Shown here: positions 12,864 through 13,076 of the stretch, in pieces
How positions within the stretch are numbered: the stretch's first letter is position 1
Layout: each line of letters begins with the position of its first letter
Assembly (NCBI GenBank): GCA_031270785.1
Contig: JAISWM010000018.1
Span: forward strand, 1-13,076
DNA: 13,076 nt
Direction: 5' to 3'
DNA from: Oscillospiraceae bacterium
GTDB lineage: Bacteria > Bacillota > Clostridia > Oscillospirales > Acutalibacteraceae
Position numbers and translations under genes: made by a program
The notes under the pieces: model-generated
The model's database searches: none
What the model was told of the DNA's origin: nothing
Seen by the model: only the letters and a program-made list of their open reading frames with translations

Positions 12864-12950
12864 TATATGGCAAAAACCATTTAGAAACGTGATTATTATT
12901 TACGTGTCTTCCCCCCCCCGCCGAATGTGGGGGGGACAAAAAGGTCACCG
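12864..12950 (+). repeat. Family C palindromic element, copy C4
   Basis: TATATGGCAAAAACCATTTA, GAAACGTGATTATTATTTAC then GTGTC, a hairpin of a nine-C run plus GCC against GTGGGGGGG, then ACAAAAAGGTCACC. The left arm is the inverted partner of C2. It overlaps only the false extension of the metallophosphoesterase frame. Confidence 0.65.
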
Positions 12951-12967
12951 TTTCAAAAAAATTTTAC

Positions 12968-13042
12968 TAGACCTGTCCGTAAATTTTACAGATTGCAATC
13001 AAAATCGACGACGGCGTATGAAGATACTCCAAGGAGATTTTG
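12968..13042 (+). repeat. Second copy of the D element, leading into an ORF (D2)
   Basis: 75 bp matching 2077-2152 with the first 52 bp identical. Its last bases are CCAAGGAGATTTTG, an SD followed directly by ATG at 13043. This makes it the leader of the gene running off the right edge, or the terminal segment of an insertion sequence carrying that gene. Confidence 0.7.
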
Positions 13043-13076
13043 ATGCAAAGCCATTTTTTAAGTGATGCATTTTTTC
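13043..13076 (+). CDS. Start of a plus-strand gene cut by the window edge
   Basis: ATG at 13043 is 5 nt after AAGGAGA, a near-ideal SD. The visible residues are MQSHFLSDAFF, too few to name. Because the 75 bp upstream recur as a solo copy at 2077, the gene may belong to a mobile element. A minus-strand frame (ending KISLEYLHTP, then CKIYGQV and a stop at 12968) is also open through the same bases, so the coding strand is not certain. Confidence 0.4.
   Translation, partial: MQSHFLSDAFF

Noticed and set aside
12826..12948. Longer N-terminus for the metallophosphoesterase
   Set aside because: The extension is a translation of repeat C4. A good SD precedes the ATG at 12825 and the DLH motif then falls at its normal distance.

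Overview
The window looks like chromosomal DNA from a low-GC, Clostridia-type Firmicute. The main evidence is one block of genes, all on the minus strand, in the order metallophosphoesterase, tig (trigger factor), clpP, clpX, lon, engB (ysxC/yihA), tmcAL. The tig-clpP-clpX-lon-engB order is a familiar clostridial protein-quality-control cluster. Starts are mostly ATG with purine-rich Shine-Dalgarno (SD) sites and sigma-A-like promoters. Intergenic DNA is unusually swollen and repeat-filled and there are decayed fragments of mobile genes. That style is known from host-associated or symbiotic Clostridia, but lifestyle is inference and no species can be named.

Layout. Positions 1-412 hold degraded material: a possible gene tail, a repeat, an unrecognised open-frame remnant and the N-terminus of an IS630-like transposase. 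tmcAL occupies 413-1624. A previously easy-to-miss 51-residue membrane peptide gene with its own promoter and strong SD lies at 1807-1962. Positions 1963-2571 contain a solo copy of a leader-like or insertion-sequence end and a four-unit tandem repeat array. engB (2572-3192) overlaps by 4 nt a gene for a secreted, cysteine-rich protein (3189-3806). A second secreted-protein gene (3956-4398) is split by a -1 frameshift at a G6 tract. Both follow a good promoter at 4661-4689, so a two-gene secreted-protein cassette has been placed between lon and engB. lon (4974-7352) has its own promoter, preceded by a probable terminator. clpX and clpP are closely spaced (7743-9074, 9090-9674). tig is at 10327-11610 and the metallophosphoesterase at 12130-12825. 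At the right edge a plus-strand gene starts at 13043, and its leader is the second copy of the element at 2077.

Function. Trigger factor folds nascent chains, ClpXP and Lon degrade misfolded or regulatory proteins, EngB assists 50S ribosome assembly, and TmcAL acetylates the wobble C of elongator tRNA-Met. The neighbourhood is therefore about translation and protein quality. The two secreted proteins and the 51-residue peptide do not belong to that theme and have no function I recognise.

Repeats. Almost every intergenic gap is built from three families of palindromic elements of about 80-120 bp. They share a central CCCCCGCC/GGCGGGGG-type hairpin but have different AT-rich arms (called A, B and C here). 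Family A has expanded into three separate local tandem arrays, each with its own linker. A B-type arm appears to supply the last codons of engB.
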